Assembly (NCBI GenBank): GCA_905250885.1
Contig: CAJNOQ010002124.1
Coordinates: 1 to 26,133, forward strand
Source: Didymodactylos carnosus
Lineage: Eukaryota; Rotifera; Eurotatoria; Philodinida; Philodinidae
Direction: 5' to 3'
Length of the DNA stretch: 26,133 nucleotides
Both the position numbers and the translations under genes were made by a program. The first letter of the stretch is position 1. Every line of letters starts with the position of its first letter. The notes below the pieces were generated by a model that saw only the letters and a program-made list of their open reading frames with translations, had not been told where the DNA came from and made no database searches. Shown one piece after another: positions 11,701 to 22,254 of this stretch.

Positions 11701-14700
11701 TGGTTCGTTCTTCCAGAATGTTTGTACATCAATATGTATATATATCATAAATTAATAGACAACTAAGAATGAGAGCATCAACTGGTTCTCATTCAAAAAC
11801 AACTGTAATTTTATTCGAAGGAGTCTAGAACTGGTGAACTGTTTCTTGTTCATATGAACGTGAAATGATGGATCGGAACTGGAAAACAGTTTCCGTTCAA
11901 TAAACTTGAACTAAAAAGGAGTTCTCGTTATCGAGGAACTGCTGCAGTTCATCCAACGGTTGTGCGACACAGGCCTGATTTAGAAATCGAAAAAAAAAGT
12001 ACTTTGTTCATTTATTAATTTGCAAAAAACATCATCCAATGTTGTATTTGTAACACCATATTGTACATTTCTTTGATCCAATTCGTCTAATAATCGTACA
12101 AATTCCTGATTTGGTTGAGTAATATTTGTTCGAATGATAAGTTCTTCGCTCTCAAATTCGACAAGTGAATCGGGTAAGAAATGTTTAATCAACTCTTTTA
12201 ATTGTTGTTGTGGATGTGAAGTAATAATTAAATGATATCCACTTCCATATTGTTCTTTTAATTTCATTGGTGTACCTTGTGCTTTAATTCGACCAGAATC
12301 AATAATATACAAAGAATCACATAGTTCATCAACTTCATCCATAAAATGACTTGTAAGCAGAATTGTACGCGAAATTTTCATCTGTTTTAACCAATTCCAT
12401 AATGAACGACGAGAAGATGGATCCAATGAGCTAGTTGGCTCATCTAAGTATGGAAAACATAACAATAGTATGCGAACTCTATCAAATTATGCTAACAATA
12501 TTATTATCTTACCTAGAAAAATAATTTTTGCATTTCCGGCAAATGCACACGCAATCGATATTTTTCGTTTCATGCCTCCCGATAATCGTTTACATAGTTT
12601 ATTTCGATCTTCTTTTGAATCCATTGACATAATTTTCAATAATTCATCAATATTTTCATCTCCTGCACAACCTTTAGCTTTTGAATAAAATTCCAATTGT
12701 TCTTGTACAGTTAAATAATTAAATAGAATATCATGCTGAGGACAATAGCCAATTTGTGATCTGATCAAATCAATATTATCGGCGATATCCAAATCAAAAA
12801 TTTCAACTGAACCACCATCACACTTATTAATACCACATAACATATGAATGGTTGAAGTTTTACCTGAATTAAGGAAAATAAGAATAATAACAGTAAAAAA
12901 CATGACGTTTATGCTTACCGGCACCATTATGTCCAATAAGTCCTTGTATTTGACTTTGATACAAATTAAATGTAATATTATCAACTACCGTATGTTTATC
13001 AAAATATGTTCCATAAATTTTTGTTAAATTTTTCACTTTTACTGTTGGATGCTCGTCTTTTACTTCCATTTCATTATCATTGTTTATCATTTTCATATCA
13101 ACGCTATTTGAACGTTTCTTTTGTTTTCGTATATTTTTAATATTTTGAAATGGAAATGTCCATGGTTTTCGGATACCATATATTCCCGGATTGACTTGTT
13201 CAATATACCAAGTGAGAATCCACATAAGAAGAATACTTGTCAACATCAACAAACAAACATATAGATATATCAATGTGTGAGAATAAATTTGTGTGAAATA
13301 ACCTTTATTGGCGACACCTAAAAATTAAGAAAAAATAATTTATATTATATAGATAAGAAAATCTTCTGCATACGTTCAACACTTATTTACCAAGATTAGC
13401 ATTGATTAACAATAATAATCTGAATAATTGTTTAAAACTATAAAATGGTGATAATAAACAGAATACGTATTGTAACCATAATGGAAAATAATTTGGTATC
13501 AAAACGAAAACAAATGATAAAAAATAAATAAACCATGAGAAGATTGTTGCTACTAGATATCGAGAAAATAATTGAGATATAAATACACCAAAGGTGATTA
13601 ATTGTGCTAGATATAAAAGTATCGTCATTAGTACTACTGCATATGGAATATAACCCAGATATATGCCACTACCTAAATGACACAAATGGAAGAAAAATAT
13701 AGATCGGCATAAATGAAAGAAATACATAGATCTAATCCTCTAAAATACATACATATAGTCATTAATAGACAAACGATCATAGTATCTTTTGATCATTGTT
13801 TATACTAAGCTCCATTAAAGAAGTTTATCAACGTTATCATGTCATACACAATGTAAAAACTTGTCTTTAATTCTTAAGAAATATTGTTAAAAAATAGTAA
13901 AAAAAATTGATGACTGTGCATAAAGGGACAAGAAATACGAAGTAGAAAATGTCTTTGATACTATGATATCGAATTATATGAATTTATATGGAAAGAACTT
14001 TCGTCTTATTATCGAAATCATACCAGTTGAGTTTTCAGATGAGATGAACAAACAAGTCTATAGAGAAATATCCATCCGTTCAGTTATCAGGAGAGGAAGT
14101 CAAGGAATAATAGAAACCAAGCAAAAATCCTCTGTAAACTTCAAACTTATTTCTTTTTCTTTTTCTGTTTTCCATTTCCATCTCGTTTTTTTTTCATTTT
14201 TACTTTTCTTACGAAGAAAAAATCTCGAAGATTTTCTACAAAAAGGAGTGTATCACTGTTGCATACGAGAGAAGGAGACAAATTTTGTTTTCATAAAACC
14301 ACTGATAATAGTCTCTTTAACCATTTGTGTAAAAAATAGCATCGTTAATAATCATAATAGCCTACCTTCTTCGACTCCGAATTTAATTTTGAAAATAATT
14401 GCTAGTATAATCGACGATATAAAAGCGATAATAAACATCCGTATTGCCCACGCAAAATTATTAAGAAGTGGATGAATATTGATTAATTTTAAAATTTCTT
14501 TAACTTGAGCATGTTTTTCGTCTAGTAACGACTGTATAAGAAAATAATAGGAATATAAATAGATACAATCAATTAAAAGAAGAAGCATGCCAAAAGTAAA
14601 ACTAGGAAATGTAGAAAATATAACATCAGAATAATAAGACTGACATGGCATCGATAATATTTCTACCGATGATAAATATGAATATGCAATTGAAAACGCT

Positions 14701-15561
14701 AAAATATAAAAATAGAATAGGAATAAATGCATTTTATTACAAGAAAACAGCTAAATTTCTGAAAATAATCTTACTTCTGTTTTTTTTATAATGGATAATA
14801 TTGTTATCTAAAAATAGTTTTGTTTGAATCAATGATTCATAATTTTGATCATTTTGATTTATTTTTTTATTACAAAATGAAGATGGATGTTTCAAAATTA
14901 GCTGATCATTATGGATAGACGATGATGATTCAATTGGTGTTATTTCATTATCATTTGAATGCGAAAGAACTGTTGTTTTAAACCAATCTATCCATGAATT
15001 ATCATTTTTTTTTAAATAGGTAATATGATAATTATCAAGACCATTATTAAAATCAATAAATACCAATGATTTCTCAGTTTTATTATTTTTAAGCTCGTTT
15101 AATGTTGTATTTTTAATTATAATTGATAATCCACACTTTTTAGATATATATTTTCCTAATGAGCGAATATTCGATGTATCCGGATTAAATATGAATTGAC
15201 TAGTATGTTTTAAATTACATTTTGTTGATTGTATATAAGAATGATTAAATAGAACTTCAGATGGTCGTGCTGAAAATACCTTTGACTTCAAATTGAATAA
15301 TGATGCAGGATCTATTGAATTAGAGACTAAATTTTTCTCACGATCCATAGGTTGATTTGATCGTGTTGGTGGCGTATGCATCCAACGAACGAGACATATA
15401 ACGGACAAAAATAGAAGTGGTATAAGAAATTCGAATAAAACTTTTGGACAACAATAACATACACGACGACGATAAGCATAACGATATGATTTTTGTAATA
15501 GTAATAGTAATTTTCGTACAGAAGATATTGGCTTAGATTGAGCCTGAAAAGCGTCATCCAT
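8701..15561 (-). CDS. Full-length ABC transporter, subfamily A (ABCA), ten exons
   Basis: Exons on the minus strand: 15561-14775, 14698-14366, 13672-13391, 13317-12919, 12863-12513, 12443-12003, 11443-11024, 10937-10248, 10078-9098 and 9002-8701. All introns are GT-AG and every phase agrees, giving 4986 nt and 1661 aa, close to ABCA3-sized members. The order is TMD1, NBD1, TMD2, NBD2. The first membrane helix is near residues 40-60, followed by an extracellular loop of about 200 aa. NBD1 has Walker A GHNGAGKTST (about 596-605, split by intron 4), GYCPQ, signature LSGGM (about 694-698), Walker B IIFLDE and an H-loop TSH. NBD2 has Walker [10 protein letters not shown] (about 1394-1402), GYCPQ, signature LSGGT (about 1482-1486), Walker B LLLFDE and SSH. 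GSGYHL and GQGYTV after each NBD are ABCA hallmarks. The likely role is ATP-driven lipid movement across membranes; the substrate is not deducible. An upstream in-frame GTG at 15570 is not used as the start. Confidence 0.95.
11495..11953. repeat. Foldback (MITE-like) element inside ABCA intron 6
   Basis: Arms at 11495-11676 and 11777-11953 are reverse complements with few mismatches, around a loop of about 100 bp containing TATATATA. The arms are studded with GTTC/GAAC cores such as CAGTTC, CCAGTTCC and GAACTG. The element accounts for most of the 559-bp intron (12002-11444); the other ABCA introns are mostly 55-95 bp. The splice sites lie outside it and remain intact. No clear target duplication was seen. 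Confidence 0.9.
13673..14365 (-). other. Long ABCA intron 2 (693 bp)
   Basis: This lies between exon 2 (ending ...GVEE) and exon 3 (starting SGIYLGY). The donor is GTAGGC and the acceptor is TCATTTAG. Joining the two exons keeps the TMD1 reading frame with no apparent missing helix, so no hidden exon is required. The plus-strand open frame at 13963-14475 overlaps it and exon 2 and has no recognisable domain, so I treat it as chance. No inverted repeat was found inside. Confidence 0.6.
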
Positions 15562-15576
15562 ATTGAACACTTTTTA

Positions 15577-15594
15577 CTAGAGGGAAAAAAAGCA
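15577..15594 (-). promoter_or_regulatory. Strong 3' splice acceptor upstream of the ABCA ATG (candidate trans-splice site)
   Basis: On the minus strand the tract TGCTTTTTTTCCCTCTAG ends 15 nt before the ATG at 15561. It is the best pyrimidine-tract acceptor in the window and has no matching upstream coding exon. It therefore fits either spliced-leader addition or a 5'-UTR intron. Confidence 0.55.
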
Positions 15595-17289
15595 AAACAT
15601 TCAGAATTGTCATAGTCAATGATACTTCTAACAGTTTTTGAAATATTTTTTCAGCAAACTAAAACTTTTTTTCAACTATAATGTAGCGCCAATTACTATT
15701 CTAACTACAGTACGAAAAATGAATCTGTTATCATATCATGCATTGTATTCGTATTGCCTTCACTAATTTTCTTTTCTTTTGTTTTTATATTTGTCATTTG
15801 TTTATTCCTATACATTGACTTGTCATTGTTATTAATAGGTCCAACACATTTACTGACTCTCATTTCTGACAAGAAATTTTTGTTATTTTTCTTTATGGGA
15901 TAATCCTCAGAACGTATCTTTGATGGTGTTCACAGTACAGTAAATTCTTAAAAGATTACGAATCTTTTCTCATTCAAGTTATTTCCCACAAGTATGTTAG
16001 ATATTACTAATATTCTAAATGTCAAATGAATGCGGCACATCTTCCTCTTATTCATCGTTTACTATTTCCTTTCGTTCTATTCTGCTATTTAATTATTCAT
16101 TGCCTCTCATTTTTTCATTCATGACAACAGTTTGTGGTAGAATGGTAGTAAGATACGGCTACCAATGGTAGCCTACCATTAAACTACGGAACGGTAATTT
16201 ATGGACTGTCCATCTAAAGTACGAGCTCTTTATGCACTTGAGCTGCACGATTGCAAAATGGTTTAAACTAAGGACTAATTCCCGAATGGAACAAATGAAC
16301 AATGAACAAAAAACTTAGCCAAGAAAATTTAGCCTCTTTTCTGGTTGGGTCATACTATTCCAGTGAGGAGGTATAATGACACTCTTTTCTATTGTCGCTT
16401 TAAGAATTTATTCCCTTGGGTTTAGCATATAGGATCTTACAAAATACTTGTCTGTCTGTGTGTATCCAGAAAACTTTTTAGGTTCATATTACATTATGCG
16501 GTTTTCAGAGAAGTTCGCAATATTTCTCATCTTTCCTAGGTGCGCAGTATTTTTGATAGGAATTTTTTTCAGAGCGGAACTTTCCACTTTACTGTTAGGG
16601 TCAAAGTGGGCTTGTCCACTTTGATATGAAAAAATAGGAACAGTTGAAATTTTTTCCCTAACACCGGCTAAAAAAGATTTTTTTCATCGTCACAGGGGTT
16701 TCGTTTTATCACTTTCAGTTAAATGGACCGAAATGAACTTCGGTACCCTGATCAATGACAAATTTAACAACAAACACCTTAGGTGACTGATCTAAAACAA
16801 AATGTAGCTAAAACAATAGCTGGAAGGGGAACACTTCTGAAGAAAAAGAAACGCTGCAAAACTTTTATACGTTTGGATAGAAGTCATAAATCCTTTTTGA
16901 CTAGTACCATGTTGATGTTAAGCTTCAGACTCTGGCGATGTCGTATTGTAATGAAAGTTGGACGATTAAACAGAAATTATACTGGTTCTCTCGCTCACAA
17001 GTGTTCAACAAACAGAGATCGATGACTTCAGTTCAGAAGTACTTTTAGAACTCTGTAAATCTTTCGAGGGTAGCGAACACCGACCGAAGGGGGGTGTAAC
17101 CTGTATCTTGGATTCAAAGTCATGAAAGGTCGTTCGCAGATATACATAGTCAATGGACCGAGCGAGTGCAGACGAGCGTTATCTTGTTCTTACTGTGTAT
17201 TGAAGCAATGTTTGATATTTGACCATTTATTTCGTATTCTAAAGCATTGCTCTAACATCTCTATTACGTTTTCATCCACTAATCGGTAG
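15595..17289. other. Non-coding stretch between ABCA and the dead retrotransposon
   Basis: About 1.7 kb with no recognised gene. It should contain the ABCA promoter. Hairpins occur at 16157-16180, at 16601-16624 (TCAAAGTGG with its complement, 6-base loop) and near 16728-16745 (ACCGAA...TTCGGT). From about 16980 to 17180 the base composition rises in GC. This may be further decayed retrotransposon sequence, but no reverse-transcriptase motif is visible there. The plus-strand frame at 16783-17025 shows no domain. Confidence 0.45.
16157..16180. repeat. Two overlapping palindromes
   Basis: GGCTACCAATGGTAGCC (7-bp arms, 3-base loop) overlaps AATGGTAGCCTACCATT (8-bp arms, 1-base loop), so the central GGTAGCC can pair in either of two ways. 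An ATGGTAG motif also occurs just before, at about 16142. Function unknown. Confidence 0.7.
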
Positions 17290-18700
17290 TACTAACTGGA
17301 AATATTGTGCATTTTAGGATCGACGGTACACCAGTCAGACATCGCATCCAGGTCATTTTGAGCATTTACTAAATCTGTAAAATCGTGCACAGGGACAAGA
17401 AGAAAACATCGTTAGCAAAGAGACAAACAGTTGTTGAAGGGGGGAAAATGCTGTGGAGGTCATTGATAAAAATGAGGAGAAGGACGGGACCTAATATACT
17501 TCCTTGGGGAACTCCTGAGACTGCAGGTACTGAGCTGGATCGTTTACTGTTAACGGAAAGAATTTGTTTCCGTTCACAGAGATAGAAGCTGAACCACTAG
17601 TAGAGTGGTCCATCGATACGTGCTAGGGACAGTTTTGTGAGGAGTAACTAATGGGGTACCCTGTCGAATGCTTTTGAGAAATCAAACGTCATCCCTATGA
17701 ACTTATTTCTTTTTTCAAGATGCTTAGTCAACTCAGTGGTGATATGGAGGAGTGCATCAACGGTGCTAGACTGGGGACGGAGATCGAATTGTACACAAGA
17801 GAAAAAATTTAATTCCTCTAAGTGACGTAGAAGTGCTTGTTGGACTAACATTTCGAAAACTTTACTGACGTTCGATAATAACGAAATCGGGCGATAATTG
17901 GAACAGAGTAAACGAGATCCTTTTTTGTGAACTGTCTTAATCAAAGCCGATTTCTATAACTCAGGAAAAATCTCATTTTCTAGCGATTTCTTAAACACAA
18001 AATGTAACTGAGGTCCTAGTACATCAGCGCGGAACTGGAGAAATTGAATGGAAACTCTGTCTATCCCCACAGGTTTTTTCTTTTTTAATGATTTTATCAG
18101 AACTATGACTTCAACTACCGAAAATTCAAAGGTTGATAAAAATCTTTATTGATATTGATTTTGATTTAAGGGAGGAGGCTGGAGGCCTACGTTTGATGAA
18201 AAATATTCCTGAACGAACTCAAAGAACATGTCAGCTTTCGCTTGGTCATCACTTACAGTGGATTTGACATGGATAATTTTGGCAGGGTAACCTGAGTAGT
18301 CTTTTCTAAAATGATTTAAACTGGTCCAATAATTTTTGGGATCAGAGAATAACGAATGAGTGTTTTTAAAATGGTTAGCTTTATCCTTGCGAACTGATGC
18401 TATAACCTTTTTTCTTAACTTTTTATACGATTCTTGATTTGCTTTTGGCTTACGTTTAATTTTCTGAAATAATTTATTGCGCTCCTTAATCAAATTAATA
18501 GCAGCTTTCGATGTTTTAAACAAGGAATTTTTTTTACTAGAAATTAGTTTTTTTGGTACATAATTTTCAATACACTTAGAAACGTGTTTTAACCATAAAT
18601 CCAATGCTGAGTCAACGTCATTTGAAAGATAAAACATAGGTTCAACATCAACTACATTAACTACAGGATTACAGTTCAGACAGCAACATCTAATATTAGA
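17290..18700 (-). pseudogene. Decayed non-LTR (LINE) retrotransposon ORF: linker and reverse transcriptase
   Basis: On the minus strand one frame runs from about 18700 to 17390, broken by four in-frame stops (18146-18148, 17954-17956, 17648-17650, 17597-17599). A frameshift near 17395 follows. In order it shows a basic linker (YKKLRKKVIASVRKDKANHF, NYWTSLNHFRKD), then reverse-transcriptase blocks NYRPISLLS, DFSKAFDRVPH, GVPQGSILGP and the catalytic box, which reads FAND instead of FADD (17408-17419). The sequence after the frameshift (DLVNAQNDLDAMSDWC) still resembles RT. The motifs suit the Jockey/CR1-like group. The endonuclease half is missing upstream of about 18700. Both the stops and the lost catalytic aspartate show an inactive copy. 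Confidence 0.9.
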
Positions 18701-19073
18701 CGCCGGCAGTGTGCGCGCAGATTATCGACTACCAAGTACGCAAGAAATTTTTCAAGTTAATTAAATTTAAATGAAGTCAAAGATCTTCTAAAAGAGTTGT
18801 ATGCATGTAAAACATAGAGAGATGATCGAAACAATATAATGAATAAATTGAACGCGGTTGATTGTGATAAGATTACGAAGTGCGATTGAACACAAGCTCG
18901 CTTTTCGATTATTTAATTGCTGTATTAGAGTGCTGTCGCGTTGTATCACAATGCAAAGGTACAATTAGAAACCAATTTCGATTTAATAGTTATCCTGATA
19001 TCTGCAGTTTTAATCGCTACTAGGAACATTAACACAATCGATCGAAAAAAATTATTTTCTATTTATTACATTC
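18701..19073. other. Spacer between the retrotransposon remnant and the methyltransferase gene
   Basis: About 370 bp without an open frame. It should contain the 3' UTR of the minus-strand methyltransferase. The junction near 18700 (CGCCGGCAGTGTGCGCGCAG) is locally GC-rich and marks the 5' truncation of the retrotransposon. I saw no clear target duplication. Confidence 0.45.
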
Positions 19074-21586
19074 CTACTTCCTTATCAAACGATTAGTGAC
19101 CTTTTTTTCAGAGAATGAGCAAGCTTTGTCATATTGTTTCACAATTTGTATGAGCTTCTCATCAATCTGATATAACTGAAACTCGTCTGGTTCCTGTTTA
19201 AATTGAATATGCGACGAATATCTGTGAAGTGCAGCATTCGTTGGAAAGTTGAATGGCGGACAATTGATATTATTGTGATAGAAATCACCATCAGCTATGT
19301 TACCTTTCACGCAAAAGTTTACATTGCAATCTGAAGGATAAGAGGATAATGCAAAATATTTAGCCCCACTGAGAACAACATTTTTTACTGCTTTAAGACC
19401 ATTTTTAATGTTCATGTGTTGAATGGCATCACGCATTATAACCAAGTCAAATGATTGATTTATTTTGTTATTTTGAATGGATGAATATTTGGGTAGTTGA
19501 CATTGAACAATATCCCAAAATTGAAATAGTTTATTTTGATGTAATCGATATAAATATTGGTTTTGTTCGATTACTTTTGATGATATATCACCGCCGAAAT
19601 AGAATTGAATTGTATTTATATCTCTGACACAAAACTGCCAATACGTATCACCAGACGGAATGTCAGCTATCGATGAAATATCGTACATTTTCACAACTTT
19701 TGTCAAATATTTTATCCAGTCAAATGCACCTAAGAAAAACGCGTCCATTTAGTGTCTAAAACATCAAACATCGATTGATCCCAAGAAAAAAGTACATATG
19801 TGAACTAGATGGCAATCACGTTGTGTAAGACTTGCTAATGGGGTGCGAAGCGAAATATTTGCATCACAAATTTTACTCATATGTAAAATACAGTCGTGCA
19901 TATAAAGGTTGTACTACACTAATGACTCATCCATAATAGCAATCACATATTTAGCTAATGAAGTGAACAACACTGCATTTAAGATCAACTGTAAAAGTAA
20001 CATTGGACTATAACGCGCCTGTATACTCAGATTAATTCTCGTTTTGCTGAAAAATTTCAAAGTCCCAAACCATATCGAGTCGAAATAGATTTGGCTGGAG
20101 TTTTTTTGCAGACGAGTTGAAGAAAAATCTTTTTTGCAAGTTACTTATAAGCATAAAGACATGACTAATTCGAAAATATCTTTGCTCAGGTCTTTCCCGT
20201 TACCGAGACAGGAGGCATTATCTGCAAAATAACTACCTTTTCTACCGGCTACATATAATCATACCTTTATGAATAAAATAACCATAAGTAGCTCGAGTAC
20301 AGTATAGAGACATGTTGCCAGGTGCGAACTTACTTTTCATTGGTAAAAAAAAGCAGAAGTCCGACATGGTTAAAAATGGAAAAAATCCAAAATTTGGAAA
20401 ATTTGCGCGCTCTCTCCACCCATGGAAGACGTTTCTATAAAATGACAACTGCCAGAGAATTTAAGTACAAAGTTACAGCTGCCTAAGTAATCAATTTCAC
20501 CAAAAAATCTTGCCTTCGGAGCAGCAAATAAGAGTGAGTTTTTAGGAAAGAATATCTCTTATCTCGTTAGCAGAAAACACCTGAGCAAAGATATTTTCGA
20601 ATTAGTCATGTCCTTATGCTTATAAGTAACTTGCAAAAAAGATTTTTCTTCAACTCGTCTGCAAAAAAAGTCCAGCCAAATCTACTTCGACTCCATATGT
20701 TTTCAATCGACCTACTTTCGGATGCTCTACAAAATAGACAATACACTCATGAAGTCTCAAAATGAGACATTCCAACATTCAGCCACAGTTGATTTATATC
20801 CTTATTTGATTCTAAAAGAAGAAGACCAACGAAAAACATTATAAGCCTAGCAATGAACAGATGACAACATGGTGGAATGAAAATTCGATTAAGCCACAGT
20901 TCTATCTCCAGTTTTTTTCACTGTTTGAAACAGCACTTGTAGTTGTCGGAAAAATCGTCGCAGAAAATGACACTTTTTCTGATCTAGGGATAAAAAGACG
21001 CACATAATTGCTATAATGTGGTGATACTTCGCACCGCATTAAAAATGTAGATACAGTGCGATACATAGATCGACTGTATATAGTTAGAAATCTCGTTTTC
21101 GACTAGATCGACTGTCATAGCTCCTTCAGATAGTTGAATGATTGCAACTATGAATAAATTAATTACCTAGTAGCAGATCCTACGATTATTAGATCCCCAT
21201 GTCGTTGCTAAATAGTTAAAAATTGTGAAGAAATCTACTCATATAGATAGATAGATTGGGAGATGCTCTATGAATACGATTAGCTAGATCTTGACTTCGA
21301 CTACTTTCGCTCTATATATACCTTCATATGTCGATCCTGGGCCGCTTTTTGACTCTGTTCCCCAAACCTGTTTTTCATAGATGTAGTTAAATTTTTCTTT
21401 TCGAACTGCTGTATTGTTAAATGAAAAACATTCAGTGTCAAGTGAATACAGCTTTATTGGTTGATGTTCATGTGCGTTATGGACAAATTTATTACGTGTA
21501 AAATGATTTTGAGTTTCAATCATAATTAATACAATCAAACACACGATAATGATGGGTAAGAAAACACATTGATATTTCAATCCCAT
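19074..21586 (-). CDS. Membrane-anchored class I SAM-dependent methyltransferase, two exons
   Basis: Exon 1 is 21586-21322 and exon 2 is 19729-19074, separated by a 1592-bp GT-AG intron. The coding length is 921 nt and 306 aa. Residues about 6-24 are a strong hydrophobic segment (FLPIIIVCLIVLIMI) with few charges before it, so this is probably a type II signal anchor in ER or Golgi. A short stem follows, then KQVWGTESKSGPGS (75-85), a family-specific motif. The Rossmann methyltransferase fold has motif I ADIPSGD (110-116), GGDIS (134-138), FDLVIMRDAIQHM (182-194) and the late motif NINCPPFNFP (242-251). These match a bacterial and algal family annotated only as methyltransferase domain protein. 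The acceptor is unknown; sugars or polysaccharides would fit the location. Joining at TYE-G-AFDW restores the normal spacing to motif I, which is why this donor was chosen over GTAGTC at 21304. Transfer from microbes is inference. Confidence 0.82.
19838..21039. mobile_element. 1.2 kb TA-flanked inverted-repeat element inside the methyltransferase intron
   Basis: The outer ends ATGGGGTGCGAAG (19838-19850) and CTTCGCACCGCAT (21027-21039) are inverted repeats with one mismatch. Each is flanked by TA (19836-19837 and 21040-21041), the target duplication expected of Tc1/mariner-type elements. Inside are long near-perfect inverted arms at 20071-20210 and about 20560-20695 (for example TTGGCTGGAGTTTTTTTGCA on the left). 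It encodes no transposase. The sequence between the arms holds scraps resembling a PARP catalytic motif on the minus strand (see findings). It makes up three quarters of the intron. Confidence 0.65.
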
Positions 21587-21588
21587 TT

Positions 21589-21605
21589 CTAAATGAAATA
21601 AAATA
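21589..21605 (-). promoter_or_regulatory. 3' splice acceptor directly before the methyltransferase ATG (candidate trans-splice site)
   Basis: On the minus strand ATTTTATTTCATTTAG ends two bases before the ATG at 21586. The acceptor fixes the start codon, because the upstream in-frame codons back to 21622 would be removed. It fits spliced-leader addition or a 5'-UTR intron. Confidence 0.55.
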
Positions 21606-21623
21606 ACATTTTCGGGTTCCAAG

Positions 21624-21778
21624 CAGGGCTCTCGCGATCACTCAGACTTTGGGAAGGGATGCTCCATTAAGACAAAAATTTTTTTCCAGAGAACAAGAAA
21701 AAATTTTCTGCTGAAAAAAATCGAGGATTTTTAATTTTTGGGGAGTGTCACCCCTCCCGTCCAGTAACGGCAGCCCTG
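21624..21778. mobile_element. hAT-type MITE (155 bp) with a perfect 8-bp target-site duplication
   Basis: The ends are CAGGGCT and AGCCCTG. The identical octamer GTTCCAAG flanks both sides (21616-21623 and 21779-21786). Terminal CAGGG with an 8-bp duplication is diagnostic of the hAT superfamily. The element is too short to encode a transposase, so it is non-autonomous. The perfect duplication suggests a fairly recent insertion. It lies about 30 bp upstream of the methyltransferase splice acceptor. Confidence 0.9.
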
Positions 21779-21910
21779 GTTCCAAGAAAAAAAAAACGAG
21801 CTAGAATGGTGTTTAAGCTACTGAAGTAATGCTAAGATAGAAGAAAAATACTACTGTTTTTCACGTCGTATTGATTTTATAACAGAGATAGGCAGGTCTG
21901 AGCCACGACT

Positions 21911-22206
21911 TGGACTCGGACTCAGACTCGATAAACTGACTCGAGTCACTTTCGAGTCAGTCATGTGCGACTTTGATTGTTCTGATGACATTTATTATAT
22001 TTGTTATATACCGGAAGTGAGAGAGAGAGATTTGAAAATATTCTAAGTAGAACATCGTGTCACGTGAGAAGAGCAAGCTATTTTCGGAAACATAAATCAG
22101 GAGGAAGTTGACGTTCAGAAAATAATTCGAAGTGACTCGAGTCAATTTTTGATACGACTCGAACTCGAACTTGAGACTCGAAGACTCCTGAATCGAATTT
22201 GACTCA
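21911..22206. repeat. Palindromic element built on GACTCGAGTC
   Basis: The left arm (about 21911-21960) and right arm (about 22125-22206) are inverted copies. Both carry GACTCGAGTCAC and several GACTC/GAGTC cores spaced 6-10 bp apart. The centre holds a short GA run near 22020 and no gene. Target duplications are not clear. Confidence 0.75.
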
Positions 22207-22254
22207 TGAGGGAACCTTTTCCGATGTCAAACTCCGATTTCAAGGATCTTTTGC

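Noticed and set aside
13963-14475. 170-codon plus-strand frame
   Set aside because: It overlaps ABCA exon 2 in antisense and intron 2, and the translation is low-complexity with no domain.
15562-15570. Upstream GTG start for the ABCA protein
   Set aside because: Non-ATG initiation is unlikely in an animal gene and an in-frame ATG follows three codons later, after the splice acceptor.
16783-17025. 80-codon plus-strand frame rich in Arg and Lys
   Set aside because: No similarity to a known family was recognised. It lies in GC-shifted DNA near a dead retrotransposon.
17385-17585. 66-codon plus-strand frame
   Set aside because: It is the antisense shadow of the reverse-transcriptase GVPQGS and FAND blocks.
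21284-21320. Extension of methyltransferase exon 1 through IYRAKVVEVKI
   Set aside because: Using the GTATAT donor at 21321 gives the right phase and the family's spacing between SGPGS and motif I; read-through ends in a stop.
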